Shown here piece after piece: positions 35,518 to 44,082 of a stretch of 64,000 nucleotides of DNA; position 1 is the stretch's first letter, and every line of letters begins with the position of its first letter. The translations under genes and the position numbers were made by a program. Source of the stretch: Candidatus Caldarchaeum subterraneum (GTDB lineage Archaea; Thermoproteota; Nitrososphaeria_A; Caldarchaeales; Caldarchaeaceae); the NCBI GenBank assembly GCA_000270325.1, contig BA000048.1:1108981-1172980 (forward strand), written 5' to 3'. The notes under the pieces were generated by a model that saw only the letters and a list, made by a program, of their open reading frames with translations, had not been told where the DNA came from and ran no database searches.

Positions 35518-35790
35518 ATGAACCGGGGCGATGTATGGTTGGTGTTGAAGAAGCTTCTGCCTCAGATTTTGGGGGTAGTCGTCGCCGCGACACTGTTTAC
35601 AGGAATTTTTCTCGCCGACACCTCTCATAGGGCTGAACCCGGTGCCTTGGCGGCTACGCCTGAGATAAAGATACAGCGGGCTGAAACCGTGGATGGGCAG
35701 CTTTTTGTCTACATCGGCTTAGGCTCTATAGCCGCCGCCTTCACTGTGTTTGCTATCGTGTCCTTCGCCGTTAGACGGAGACTTTCATAG
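35518..35790 (+). CDS. small membrane protein, hypothetical
   Basis: About 90 residues with two hydrophobic helices (first around 13-30, second around 62-83) separated by an extracytoplasmic stretch rich in Ala, Glu and Thr. The GTG at 35485 would overlap the regulator gene by 22 bases; the ATG at 35518 leaves an 11-base gap and starts near the first helix, so it is preferred with low certainty. Likely cotranscribed with the membrane regulator upstream and could be its sensor partner. The 3' end overlaps the convergent radical SAM gene by 20 bases. Confidence 0.45.
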   Translation: MNRGDVWLVLKKLLPQILGVVVAATLFTGIFLADTSHRAEPGALAATPEIKIQRAETVDGQLFVYIGLGSIAAAFTVFAIVSFAVRRRLS

Positions 35791-37492
35791 CTTTGTACAT
35801 TTGCCTAAGCTTGTTAAAGTCGGTTCCCATGGTCTTGATGTGCACATAGTTTTTCGCCTTGTCTATCGCCCTCTCATACTCTTTACCCAGCCGTGCGAAG
35901 TATTTTTCCAGCCTGTCAAGCCAGAAGTTGGCGCCGACGTTTAGTATGGTTGTGGTTAAGATGCGGAATAGGAAATTGTCCTTGGCGATTTTGAAGGCGA
36001 CGGACTGAGCCATGCGTTTTGTGTTCCTCCAGCAGACATAGATTAGAGCCGCCTGCGCCGGTGTGAGGTTTGCGTAAACATCTGTCAACACGTTTGTTCC
36101 CCTTAGGCTTCCGAGGTTGACTAGCGCCATGGGTGTTACCGTGAAGTAGAGGTTCAGCGACGCCATGTAGTTGATGAGGCCGATGGTGTCCCAGCTGTCC
36201 TCATCGGTTTCACCCTCCTGCCCCAGTATGATGGTGTATGCTGGTATCCAGTAGGCGGCGTTGTAGACCTTCTGGGCTTCGACGACTATTTCAGCCCAAG
36301 TTCCATCGACACCTACTTTCAGGGGCTTGGCCTTGTTAACCATGTGTTTGAGAACGAGTTTATCGCTGCCCGTTTCCAGCCCTATCTGGACGCCGATGTG
36401 CTTGTCGGGGCCCGCTCCAACAATTTTCGCCACTCCCATCGCTGCTTCGGGGTCCGCTGCAACGGGTGCGAGCGTTGCATGCATCGGGTTAGCCTTCGAG
36501 ACATGCTGCATCACAGCCCTGTAAAGCCGGAAAATCGCCTCCTTGTTGGGCCAGAACATGGGGTCACGCACCATGTAGGCCCACTGGTTATCCGTCACAA
36601 ACCATGCGTTGTTTATCCCGCCACGTAGATTGACCAAAACCTCCTCAACAACCTTCTCAGGCGGATAGTAGCGGAGAGGCCTCGTCGTGACCTCGCAGAA
36701 GTCGCAGTCAATTCCGCAGCCACGCATTATCTCCGCTTGTCCGCTTATCGCCGGGTTCACGATGGTGGGGATGTCCTCTATTTTTGGGAGACGGTATCGT
36801 GAAGCGGGGTTCCTGCAGATAAACCTGCCGGCATCGTCTTTGACGTAGCGTATAAACGGTCTGCCGTGGGCGTCGAAAGTGGTTGTCTTATGTCCATACA
36901 TGAAGATGCTGTGGTCGAGGCTGTCCTCTATCAGTTGCTCAAACAGTAGATGAATGATGTCATCCATTTCGCCCTGCACGACATGGTCTATACCAAGCTG
37001 TTCAATCATCTCAGGCCTGTGCTCAAACTCCCACTCACCGGAGCCGCCGACCACAACCTTGGCCCTGCTCCCCGTGTTCTTTTTCGCAACCTGTATACGA
37101 TGCAGCAGGTCTTCGAACTCTTTCGTGACCCATGACTTCTCACGTCCAGCGTTGTTGAACATCAGTGTCAGAGGGCCTAGGCCGAGGGGGTCCATGGTGT
37201 TGACGCCGATGATTTTCGTGTCAGGGCCTATGAACCTTGAGACAAGCTTCGGATGTGCCACGACAACCTGTAGCTTTGACTTCTTCACCAGACAGGCCTC
37301 TATTTTTCTGATGGCGTAGGGCGCGAGCAGTGCTCGTCCAGCCTCGTCAAAGGGCACGTCGGGAAGGCTTAGATAGTAATAGATAGGTGAAGGGATGAAC
37401 CTAACCGGGGCACAGGGTAGGAAGCTAAGCAGCGGAAAGTCGTGAAACCTATGACCCAGCGAGGGGTCAAAGGTTAGAACAACCTGCACCAT
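35771..37492 (-). CDS. radical SAM protein with B12-binding-like N terminus
   Basis: Radical SAM enzyme of 573 residues. Residues 85-185 resemble a cobalamin-binding-type Rossmann domain as found in many B12-radical SAM proteins, and the cluster motif CGIDCDFC (Cys259, 263, 266) is followed by VTDNQWAY and TGSDKLVLKHM, typical of the barrel. The reaction is unknown. The frame extends to 37684 through the divergent PspC-like gene, but that part is atypical and the ATG at 37492 has a TATA-like element 31 bases upstream. The protein ends with a helical tail (KNYVHIKTMG). Confidence 0.8.
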   Translation of the reverse strand: MVQVVLTFDPSLGHRFHDFPLLSFLPCAPVRFIPSPIYYYLSLPDVPFDEAGRALLAPYAIRKIEACLVKKSKLQVVVAHPKLVSRFIGPDTKIIGVNTMDPLGLGPLTLMFNNAGREKSWVTKEFEDLLHRIQVAKKNTGSRAKVVVGGSGEWEFEHRPEMIEQLGIDHVVQGEMDDIIHLLFEQLIEDSLDHSIFMYGHKTTTFDAHGRPFIRYVKDDAGRFICRNPASRYRLPKIEDIPTIVNPAISGQAEIMRGCGIDCDFCEVTTRPLRYYPPEKVVEEVLVNLRGGINNAWFVTDNQWAYMVRDPMFWPNKEAIFRLYRAVMQHVSKANPMHATLAPVAADPEAAMGVAKIVGAGPDKHIGVQIGLETGSDKLVLKHMVNKAKPLKVGVDGTWAEIVVEAQKVYNAAYWIPAYTIILGQEGETDEDSWDTIGLINYMASLNLYFTVTPMALVNLGSLRGTNVLTDVYANLTPAQAALIYVCWRNTKRMAQSVAFKIAKDNFLFRILTTTILNVGANFWLDRLEKYFARLGKEYERAIDKAKNYVHIKTMGTDFNKLRQMYKAMKVSV

Positions 37493-37518
37493 ATCCTGAA
37501 TGCTTGGTGTTGTGGCCG

Positions 37519-37528
37519 AATATTTAAG
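37519..37528. promoter_or_regulatory. shared near-palindromic TATA box for divergent leaderless genes
   Basis: AATATTTAAG reads as CTTAAATATT on the other strand. It lies about 24 bases before the GTG at 37548 (plus) and about 31 before the ATG at 37492 (minus), so one element could serve both promoters, each giving a leaderless mRNA. Position is seen in sequence; promoter activity is inference. Confidence 0.6.
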
Positions 37529-37547
37529 CAATAAACACTTTAATAAG

Positions 37548-37973
37548 GTGTCACCAGTTGTCGATGGTTTGTCCTCCCGGGTTTTGGAGAGAAGTGATTC
37601 AAAAAAGGTTTTGGCTGGTGTTTTCGGCGGCTTAGGCGAGTATCTGAACGTTGACCCTAACCTGCTCCGCCTTGTCGGCGTCATTCTCCTGATTGTCTCA
37701 CCCGCCCTGATGATTGTTCTCTACACCTTTGCGGCGTTGTTGATTCCACGCCGTGGCGGTGTCTCGCCTGTTTCTCCCACGGTTGACATGGCGAGGGTTG
37801 GGCCGGTTATCGTTGGGCTGGTTCTGCTTCTGGTGGGTATGTGGTTGATGGGTAACGCACCGTTGTTCATACTCGGATACCCATTTCTCAGAATCACCTT
37901 CGCCACAGTAGCCGGCCTCATCATAGCGGTCATAGGCCTGGTGATCTTGGTCGACAACCTCAAGAAGATATAG
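37548..37973 (+). CDS. PspC-domain membrane protein
   Basis: Protein of 141 residues with a PspC domain: SKKVLAGVFGGLGEYLNVDPNLLRL followed by a hydrophobic hairpin (shortened core: AGVFGGLGEYLNVDPNLLR). Two more hydrophobic helices follow at about 75-135. PspC-type proteins answer membrane stress in bacteria; here the role is inferred from family. GTG at 37548 is chosen as start because of the upstream TATA-like box; an ATG at 37500 would read through that box. The 3' end overlaps the frameshifted membrane-protein gene by 14 bases if that gene is restored. Confidence 0.75.
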   Translation: MSPVVDGLSSRVLERSDSKKVLAGVFGGLGEYLNVDPNLLRLVGVILLIVSPALMIVLYTFAALLIPRRGGVSPVSPTVDMARVGPVIVGLVLLLVGMWLMGNAPLFILGYPFLRITFATVAGLIIAVIGLVILVDNLKKI

Positions 37974-38561
37974 ACCTGTAGCTTCTCTTCAGCAGCACAA
38001 GATTGCCTGTGAGCATAGCCGCTGAGATGAGTGTGAATATCCGTCCATAGTCTTGGAGGAAAACAAGAGCTGATAGCCCGGCGCCGTAGAAAGTAGAAGT
38101 GTGGAAACAACTCCGCCTCCGCAGCAGGAGAAGAAGGTGAAGAGGGATGGCAACAGAGCCGCGTAGGATGCTGGCAACCGTTTCCCAAGGCTGCAGACAC
38201 CGTGTCTGTTTAGGTAGATGAGTGCCGCTGTGTTGAGGCTTACCAGAAGTGTCAGCACGGTTAGGGTGATGAATGCCTCGGGGTTGATGGACAGGGCCCA
38301 GCCACGGCTTATGTATATGGTTAGGATGGGGAACTGTGGAAACTGGCCTTCGACAACCTCGTAGGAAGGTATAGGAAAGCTTGGTGGAAGTGTGAAGGAA
38401 AGGGGGAAAACGATGCCGACCAGAAACAGGTAAGCCACGGCATAAGCCAGACCAGCCCCAGCTCCAGCGGCCCTAGCCCTAGCGTCTCCCCAAACCTCTC
38501 GGAAAAAAGCCCACAACCCCATCTTCAACATTCTCCGTAGAGGTATTTTAGCTTCCGTCAA
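37960..38561 (-). CDS. membrane protein, frameshifted
   Basis: Hypothetical membrane protein with four or five hydrophobic helices and a FFSCCGGGVVSTLLL stretch. As written, the frame goes out of register after STLLL near 38095-38100 and ends at 37989 with a polar tail. In the next frame the sequence continues as FYGAGLSALVFLQDYGR and then ISAAMLTGNLVLLKRSYR, a clean last helix and basic end, up to a stop at 37960. One missing base near 38095 explains this. It is convergent with the PspC-like gene. It could be a sequence error or a recent mutation; the role is unknown. Confidence 0.65.
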
Positions 38562-38575
38562 GGCTTCACCATGGT

Positions 38576-39600
38576 TTGAGGATAGCGCTGGTCGGAATGG
38601 GAGTGGTTGGCCAAAGCCTGCTCAGACTCATCGCCGATAACAGGTCCGAGCTGGTCACCCGATATGGGCTGGGTGTCAGGGTGGTCTACGCGGCCGACCG
38701 CAGTGGCGCCGTCCATAGACCTACGGGCTTCAGCCCCGAGGAGCTGCTCGAAGCAAAGAAAAAAGGAGGCGTGACACAGGTCGCCGACGCCAAAGTCTTC
38801 AACAACATTTTCGACGCTTTGGAGGATGCTGAGGCCGATGTGATGGTCGATGCCACTCCAACAAACATAGTCGACGGCGAGCCTAGCTACAGCATAATAC
38901 GTAAAGCAATTCTCAACGGAATGGACGTTGTAACAGTCAGCAAAGGAGCGATGGCTCTCTACATGCCTGCTCTCAAGGAGATGGCGAGTAGGCGGCGGAT
39001 ACTGCTCAAATTTAGCGGAACGGTGGGAGGAGGAATGCCTGTTCTCGCCTTCGCCAGAGAATGCAGCAAAGCGGATAGAGTCGAGCAGATAGAGGGCATT
39101 CTAAATGGAACCACTAACTATATTCTGACAAGAATGGAGGAAGAGGGTCTCGAGTTTAGGCAGGCGCTCGCCGAGGCCCAACGGCTAGGATATGCGGAGG
39201 CCGACCCAACGCTCGATATCAAGGGACTCGACACCGCCTGTAAAATCACAATTCTCGCCAACGAGGTGCTCGGCATGAAGGCGACAATCAACGATGTCAA
39301 GGTGACCGGGATAGACACTTTATCCTCTCAAGAGGTAAATAGAGCCCGTATGAGTGGGAAAGCGATGCGGCTGATAGGCTACGCGGGGAACGGTGTGCTG
39401 GAGGTCAGTCCTCGGGAAATCGATGCCAAAGACCCTCTGGCCGTGAAAATGGCCATGAACGCTGTCAGGTTCAAAACAACTTACTCGGGAAGCCACGTGA
39501 TATCGGGGAAAGGTGCGGGGGTGTGGAGACCGCGACCGCCGTAATCCGTGACATCATATCGATTAAGATGTACCGCTCGGAGGCTGGTGAAAAGGTATGA
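38576..39600 (+). CDS. hom: homoserine dehydrogenase, frameshifted near the 3' end
   Basis: Reduces aspartate semialdehyde to homoserine in the threonine/methionine pathway. GMGVVGQS (about residues 7-14) is the NAD(P) loop; LNGTTNYILTRM and EADPTLDIKGLDTA are the active-site parts. The frame as written stops at 39544 with GKGAGVWRPRPP, but a single extra G in the run at 39517-39521 gives GKGAGGVETATAVIRD and runs on to a TGA at 39598-39600. That end overlaps the aspartokinase ATG by four bases, as expected for coupled genes. Start is TTG at 38576. Likely a homopolymer error or recent mutation. Confidence 0.88.
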
Positions 39601-41000
39601 GAATTGTGATGAAATTCGGCGGCTCATCTCTCGCGACAGCCGACCTCATAAAACACTGCTCAACACTGGTCAAACAACACACAGACAAAAACGAGGTAGT
39701 GGTTGTCTGCTCAGCTTCAGGCGACACCACAGACGACCTACTACAGCTCGTCGAAACAGCTCGACGCGGACGCAGTGAAGAAGTTGAGCATAGACTTTCG
39801 GAGATTGAGGAACATCACCTCGGGTTGCTGGACGCCGTGGTGGATGAACGGGTTAGAGAAGAAACAGGGGAAACCCTGAAACAATGGCTCAGAGAGCTCC
39901 GCAGGGCCGTGCTTGGAATACTGTATCTACGCGAGGCCACACCACGCAGCACAGACTACGTTCTCTCATTTGGAGAAAAATTCTCCACTCTTGTCATGGC
40001 TGGGGCGCTTAACTCGCTCGGGGTTAAGGCGCAGTATCTCGACGGGGGTGAGGCAGGCATAGTGACAGACTCCAACTTCGGAGAAGCCGCTCCACTGATT
40101 GAGGTGACGAGGCTCAACATCAGGAGAAGAATAGGCCGGATGCTTGACGAGGGAATAACACCCGTTGTAACAGGGTTCATCGCAACCAACGAGGAAGGTG
40201 TCACAACAACTCTGGGACGGGGCGGCTCAGACTACACCGCAACAATTTTGGCTAGCAGCCTGCCAGCTGACGAGGTGTGGCTCTGGAGCGATGTCGACGG
40301 CCTGATGACAGCCAACCCAAAGCTCATCCCCAACGCCGTAGTCATCAAAAAAATCTCGTACAACGAAGCCATCGAGATGGCGTTGTTCGGAGCCAAGGGC
40401 CTCCATCCAAGGGCCCTCGAGCCAGTGATGGCGGCACAGATACCTGTGAGGATAAAGAACACCTTCAACCCATCGGCTGAGGGGACCTTGATATGCGACA
40501 CCTCGGAGAAAACAGCATCACCAGTTAAAGCGGTTCTGCTGGTCAATGACACAGCGATGCTCACTGTCAAGGGGCCCAGCATGGTCGGCGAGCCTGGAAC
40601 AGCCGCTAAAATCCTCGAAACACTCTACCACGCGGGAATTAACGTGATGATGATTTCGCAGAGCATATCCGAGTCCAGCATATCACTCATAATTAAGCGC
40701 AAGCATCTCGACAAAGCAGTCACAGCCATAGAGAAGTCGCTGCTGGGAACCCGCATAGTAGCATCTGTTGAGCCTGAGGAGGATGTGGTAGTTGTCGCGG
40801 TGGTCGGCGAAGGCATGAAGGGCACACCCGGGGTGGCGAGCAAAGTATTCGGAGCCGTGGCTTCACGGGGCATCAACATCAGGATGATAGCGCAGGGAAG
40901 CTCGGAGCTAAACATAAGCTTCGTAGTCAAGGAGAACGACGGCCCCGAAGCCGTCAAAGCAATCCACGACGAATACAAGCTAGGAAAACCAAGTGCATAA
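39597..41000 (+). CDS. lysC: aspartokinase
   Basis: Phosphorylates aspartate, the first step of the threonine, methionine and lysine routes. The N terminus MRIVMKFGGSSLA is the kinase signature; FGEKFSTLVMAGAL, TTTLGRGGSDYTA and WSDVDGLMTANPK follow in the catalytic domain (1-300). Two ACT domains (about 310-385 and 390-460) with AGINVMMISQSISESSIS are the regulatory region that would sense an end product. Length 467 is normal. It is coupled to homoserine dehydrogenase by a 4-base overlap when the frameshift there is corrected. Confidence 0.95.
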   Translation: MRIVMKFGGSSLATADLIKHCSTLVKQHTDKNEVVVVCSASGDTTDDLLQLVETARRGRSEEVEHRLSEIEEHHLGLLDAVVDERVREETGETLKQWLRELRRAVLGILYLREATPRSTDYVLSFGEKFSTLVMAGALNSLGVKAQYLDGGEAGIVTDSNFGEAAPLIEVTRLNIRRRIGRMLDEGITPVVTGFIATNEEGVTTTLGRGGSDYTATILASSLPADEVWLWSDVDGLMTANPKLIPNAVVIKKISYNEAIEMALFGAKGLHPRALEPVMAAQIPVRIKNTFNPSAEGTLICDTSEKTASPVKAVLLVNDTAMLTVKGPSMVGEPGTAAKILETLYHAGINVMMISQSISESSISLIIKRKHLDKAVTAIEKSLLGTRIVASVEPEEDVVVVAVVGEGMKGTPGVASKVFGAVASRGINIRMIAQGSSELNISFVVKENDGPEAVKAIHDEYKLGKPSA

Positions 41001-41121
41001 CAAGCAACCAAGCCACACACCATTCATGGAAACAAACACATAATCAGCTAATCTATTAGTATGGCTCATCCAATCCCCAGAAAAGAAAACCTTTCATAAC
41101 ACGATAAACAGACATTAACCG

Positions 41122-41664
41122 TTGAAAAACGACGAAGAAGAGAGGTTGCTGGCCTCGCTATCACAGGTAGAGTCCTACAAAGAGGTTTTCAAAACTTATG
41201 AGGGCTATGAAAAAAGAGTTCTACCCGGAACTCTCACGGCTTTAGGAGAAATAGATGTCGAGGAGTTTTCGAGTCTGCCGGGGAAAAACCTGCTGCTGGT
41301 CGGTGTTCCTGCCGAGTTTTATGCGGAGCTCTGGAGCGGCTTCAAAGAATCAGCATCGTTCACTCTAATGGCCCCTCTCCGTGGAGAGGGCTTCGACCTC
41401 TGGGTTATCGCCGTCCCCATGCACAGGCTTCGGAGGCTGACGTGGGTGGTTTTTCCCGTGACCGACTCGGACCTCAAGGAAATAGAAGAGTCCCCGCGTT
41501 TCTCCGTATTCCTAATCCCCGTGGAGAAGCAGGATTTCGAGGAGCTAACCAACAGGGCTGAAGACGTTTTGGAGGACCTTGGACAGGGAAAACCCTTCCC
41601 ATCCGAGAAAGCCATAATCCTATTGCTCGACCTCAGCGAACTCTTCAGAAAAGACAGCGACTAG
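41122..41664 (+). CDS. hypothetical protein
   Basis: Soluble protein of 180 residues with a TTG start about 26 bases after a TATA-like TTTCATAAC, consistent with a leaderless gene. It is alpha/beta by pattern, with strands such as NLLLVGVPAEFY and DLWVIAVPMHRL and a helical acidic end (DFEELTNRAEDVLEDLG). I recognise no family. It overlaps the convergent gene by four bases. Confidence 0.55.
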   Translation: MKNDEEERLLASLSQVESYKEVFKTYEGYEKRVLPGTLTALGEIDVEEFSSLPGKNLLLVGVPAEFYAELWSGFKESASFTLMAPLRGEGFDLWVIAVPMHRLRRLTWVVFPVTDSDLKEIEESPRFSVFLIPVEKQDFEELTNRAEDVLEDLGQGKPFPSEKAIILLLDLSELFRKDSD

Positions 41665-42083
41665 ACCCTGCCCTTAACAAGCTCCACAGCATGGCCATAC
41701 TGGCTACTATGGAGAACAGCCTGAAGAGCCTCCTCCGCCGCAGCCAGCATCAAGGTTTTGTCAAGTGTTTTAACAATTATCGCCGCCTCTTCGGATGTGG
41801 TGCCTAAAGCCGAGGCAAGTTTCTCATAATCAATCACATGCGGCCCGACATAGAAAGCCGAGACATCGAAAGACGGCTTGGGTTTGTAGTCTCGTACTTT
41901 GAAGAAAAAATTTGTCCAAGCCACCGCCTCTTCTCTAGTGTATGTTTTGGGTCTCAGAGGAAGCTGTATAACAGTGTTGGGCATTAGCTGTTTAGCCAGC
42001 TTCTCCAGCGCCCTCCAAGTCACAAGAGACCTCGACTCCGTCAACCAAGTCTCCTCCTCTATGCATCTTATGTAGTGAGGCAT
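41661..42083 (-). CDS. hypothetical protein
   Basis: Protein of 140 residues, soluble by composition. It begins MPHYIRCIEEETWL and has a helical C-terminal half (EEAAIIVKTLDKTLMLAAAEEALQAV is the longest, cited here as AAEEALQAV). No known motif is visible. It shares a 4-base convergent overlap with the gene at 41122 and borders a long non-coding stretch on its 5' side. Confidence 0.5.
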   Translation of the reverse strand: MPHYIRCIEEETWLTESRSLVTWRALEKLAKQLMPNTVIQLPLRPKTYTREEAVAWTNFFFKVRDYKPKPSFDVSAFYVGPHVIDYEKLASALGTTSEEAAIIVKTLDKTLMLAAAEEALQAVLHSSQYGHAVELVKGRV

Positions 42084-42576
42084 TTGGACAAAAGAATATC
42101 TCCCTTACTATAAGCCAATCTCGCCAACAGAAACACCTTCCCCCTCATACATTACATTCCCAACCCTTGCCCTTCCAACCCTCTCCGAAAAATCATAGAC
42201 GGCAAACCCTTTGTCAAAGCCACTTCAGGGCATACTCGACCCGAATAACGCCAAAGGGCGAATGGTGATAGGATAACGCGTAGCTTCATAATATTCCTAG
42301 CAACCTTTAGTTATGTTGGGTTTAGGTGGCTGGGATGATAACAGACTATGGTGTAGGGTTGTAGGCTCTGGTGGAGAGTCCACATTCGGGTCAATAATCA
42401 ACGAGTTTGAGACAGAATTAAGACAGGGAGATAAGATACAACAGCAACCAGAATAATAGCCAGCCTCGTAGCACAAACAGCAAAGACACTAACAAGAAGG
42501 AAATAACGGAACTCTTAGACACGCTCCCAAAAACCAATGCACAACATTTGGATTAAAAGCGATTAGGAGATTTGAC
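42084..42576. other. gene-poor stretch with a possible remnant
   Basis: No convincing gene is seen in these 493 bases. A plus-strand frame of 47 codons at 42313-42456 starts ATG about 23 bases after a TATA-like CATAATAT and encodes RVVGSGGESTFGSIINEFE. After it, other frames hold ATRIIASLVAQTAKTL and ITELLDTLPKTNAQHLD, as if one gene had been broken by frameshifts. Together with the toxin/antitoxin-like pair on its right this looks like a decayed accessory patch. Confidence 0.4.
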
Positions 42577-42807
42577 TTAGCTGAGTATTGTCTCCAATAA
42601 TTCTTTCTTCTCTTTCGCTAAGCTTTTTAAAGCTGTCAATAGTCCCTTCTTTGACGCATCTAAAATCTCCACCCTAACTATGTTTCCTCTTTCATCAAAT
42701 CCGAGGACTACATCATTATCAAGTAGCTTTTCATCTCTTAAATTCCCCTCACCTATCCTTATGACCAGGATGTCGGCTTTAGCATCGTATTTGAGTACTA
42801 TATCCAT
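42577..42807 (-). CDS. DUF2283 protein (antitoxin-like)
   Basis: Small protein of 76 residues with the DUF2283 pattern: LKYDAKADILVIRIGEG near the N terminus and VLGFDERGNIVRVEILDAS in the middle, then a charged helical tail. Proteins of this domain are often found next to DUF4258 partners. The start overlaps the stop of the DUF4258 gene by 10 bases, so they are cotranscribed. An antitoxin role is inferred from that pairing. Confidence 0.8.
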   Translation of the reverse strand: MDIVLKYDAKADILVIRIGEGNLRDEKLLDNDVVLGFDERGNIVRVEILDASKKGLLTALKSLAKEKKELLETILS

Positions 42808-43082
42808 CTCCCTGCTCTCCTTCTCCTCTCAACTAGTTCTTTTAGATGAGCGCTGTATATTACCGTTACTACCAGCTGGGCATCTCTTGTTTTCTCATAA
42901 ATCACTGCTATATTCAAGTCGTATTTGACTGCCACGAACCTGCCAGTAGCTACGTCGTACAACAGTTCATCAGGACTGTTAACAGTTATAGAAACGCTGT
43001 CTTCGTTTATACCAAGCTTGAACAGCTCATTCAACAGCTTGTCCCTAGCATGTCCAGTCAAGACAATCATAGTATATCTCAC
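42798..43082 (-). CDS. DUF4258 protein (RelE-like toxin candidate)
   Basis: Protein of 94 residues with DUF4258 features: LTGHARDKLLN at the start, DLLYD-type strand (DELLYDVATGRFVAVKYD), then VVTVIYSAHLKELVERRRR at the end. The fold is thought to be RelE-like, so it may be an RNase toxin neutralised by the downstream DUF2283 protein. An internal Met at residue 5 (43070) is an alternative start. A TATA-like TAGATTTATGG on the minus strand lies about 25 bases before the start. Confidence 0.75.
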   Translation of the reverse strand: MRYTMIVLTGHARDKLLNELFKLGINEDSVSITVNSPDELLYDVATGRFVAVKYDLNIAVIYEKTRDAQLVVTVIYSAHLKELVERRRRAGRWI

Positions 43083-43412
43083 ATAACAGAAATCACATCC
43101 ATAAATCTACAGCATCGCATTAGGCCGGTGAAGTTCCTAAGAGAGTTTGGCGACATCCATCATATACCGATGGCGGGGGACTCGGCCGGTTGCAAAAGCC
43201 TAGGCCTAGAGCATAGAATATACAGACTCGTAGCTGGACATAGAGAGCATGATATGCGCAAAGATAAAAGGCGTAAATATTCGATAACCACTTCCCATGC
43301 AGGAGGAAGAACTGCATCCTAGAAGCTTGATGAAGCTGGGGGTGCTCTTCGAGGAAGAATGGGCTAAAACATGCTTAGAAGACTGTTAGGGATGATTAAG
43401 TTAACGGGGTCG
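43083..43412. other. intergenic stretch with a small leaderless-looking frame
   Basis: 330 bases without a convincing gene. A 30-codon plus-strand frame (43297-43389, MQEEELHPRSLMKLG) follows GTAAATATTCG by about 20 bases and could be a truncated gene start. On the minus strand the promoter of the DUF4258 gene lies near 43100-43110. The rest shows nothing. Confidence 0.4.
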
Positions 43413-44027
43413 CTATTGACTGGGTTTGATGTGGATTTTTCCGCCTAGGATTGCGTTGTTGGGGATGAGTGTTCTTGTGCCATCGGGTTTCGCAACTATC
43501 GTGAAGAGGGTTGTGACATCCTCTACCAATCCTTCTTCGCCCGCGAGGTTTACGGTGTCGCCTATTTTGAAAGGACGTGTAATAAGCACGAAAAGCCCCG
43601 CGAGGGCCTGTCCAAGTATCTGTTGGGACGCGAAGCCAATCACTATGCCGATGAAGCCGCCTAAGGCAACGCCCGAAGCCGCGCCGCCAACACCTCCAGC
43701 TATAGAAGCCACCAAAGCACCTAAACCAAGTATCCTCGCCAGGTTTCTCACCGCAGCCGCGACGGAATGATCATAGCGAACCCGCATGGTCCAGTAGACA
43801 AATGAGCTTATGCCTGAAACAATTAGGTAGCCAAAACCCAGCGCCAGAAGAACCTGGCCATACACGGCATAGTCGCCAAGCATGATTCCGTATCTCGGCA
43901 AGACGTCAAAAAACAGCAGCTGAAGAACAGCCGCCGCAGCTACATAGAGAATGACATACATCACAAGCCGAAGGGAGGCTTGAACGGTTTTTCTCGCCAC
44001 CTGCTTCTGCTCAGCGGAAGAGGCCAT
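43413..44027 (-). CDS. small mechanosensitive channel (MscS family)
   Basis: Membrane channel that opens on osmotic down-shock. It has 204 residues with about four hydrophobic helices; the pore-lining third helix is GLGALVASIAGGVGG-like with GFIGIVIGFASQQILGQALAG (shortened: GFASQQILGQALAG), followed by the beta domain FVLITRPFKIGDTVNLAGEEG and TLIPNNAILGG. The C-terminal cytoplasmic cage is short compared with E. coli MscS (286). A TATA-like element 27 bases upstream of the ATG also faces the divergent protease gene. Confidence 0.88.
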   Translation of the reverse strand: MASSAEQKQVARKTVQASLRLVMYVILYVAAAAVLQLLFFDVLPRYGIMLGDYAVYGQVLLALGFGYLIVSGISSFVYWTMRVRYDHSVAAAVRNLARILGLGALVASIAGGVGGAASGVALGGFIGIVIGFASQQILGQALAGLFVLITRPFKIGDTVNLAGEEGLVEDVTTLFTIVAKPDGTRTLIPNNAILGGKIHIKPSQ

Positions 44028-44048
44028 GTCCCGTAAACTGTGGTGTGT

Positions 44049-44060
44049 TATAAAAAATAT
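44049..44060. promoter_or_regulatory. shared A/T element between divergent MscS and protease genes
   Basis: TATAAAAAATAT is centred about 27 bases from the ATG of MscS (44027, minus) and 28 bases from the TTG of the protease (44083, plus). The two start codons are 56 bases apart, the same as for the radical SAM/PspC pair. One TATA-like element serving both genes is inferred. Confidence 0.5.
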
Positions 44061-44082
44061 GCGTCGGCCGTAAACCTATATT

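Noticed and set aside
42846-43322. 158-codon plus-strand frame antisense to the DUF4258 gene
   Set aside because: It is a shadow of the DUF4258 frame and then crosses intergenic sequence; no motif.
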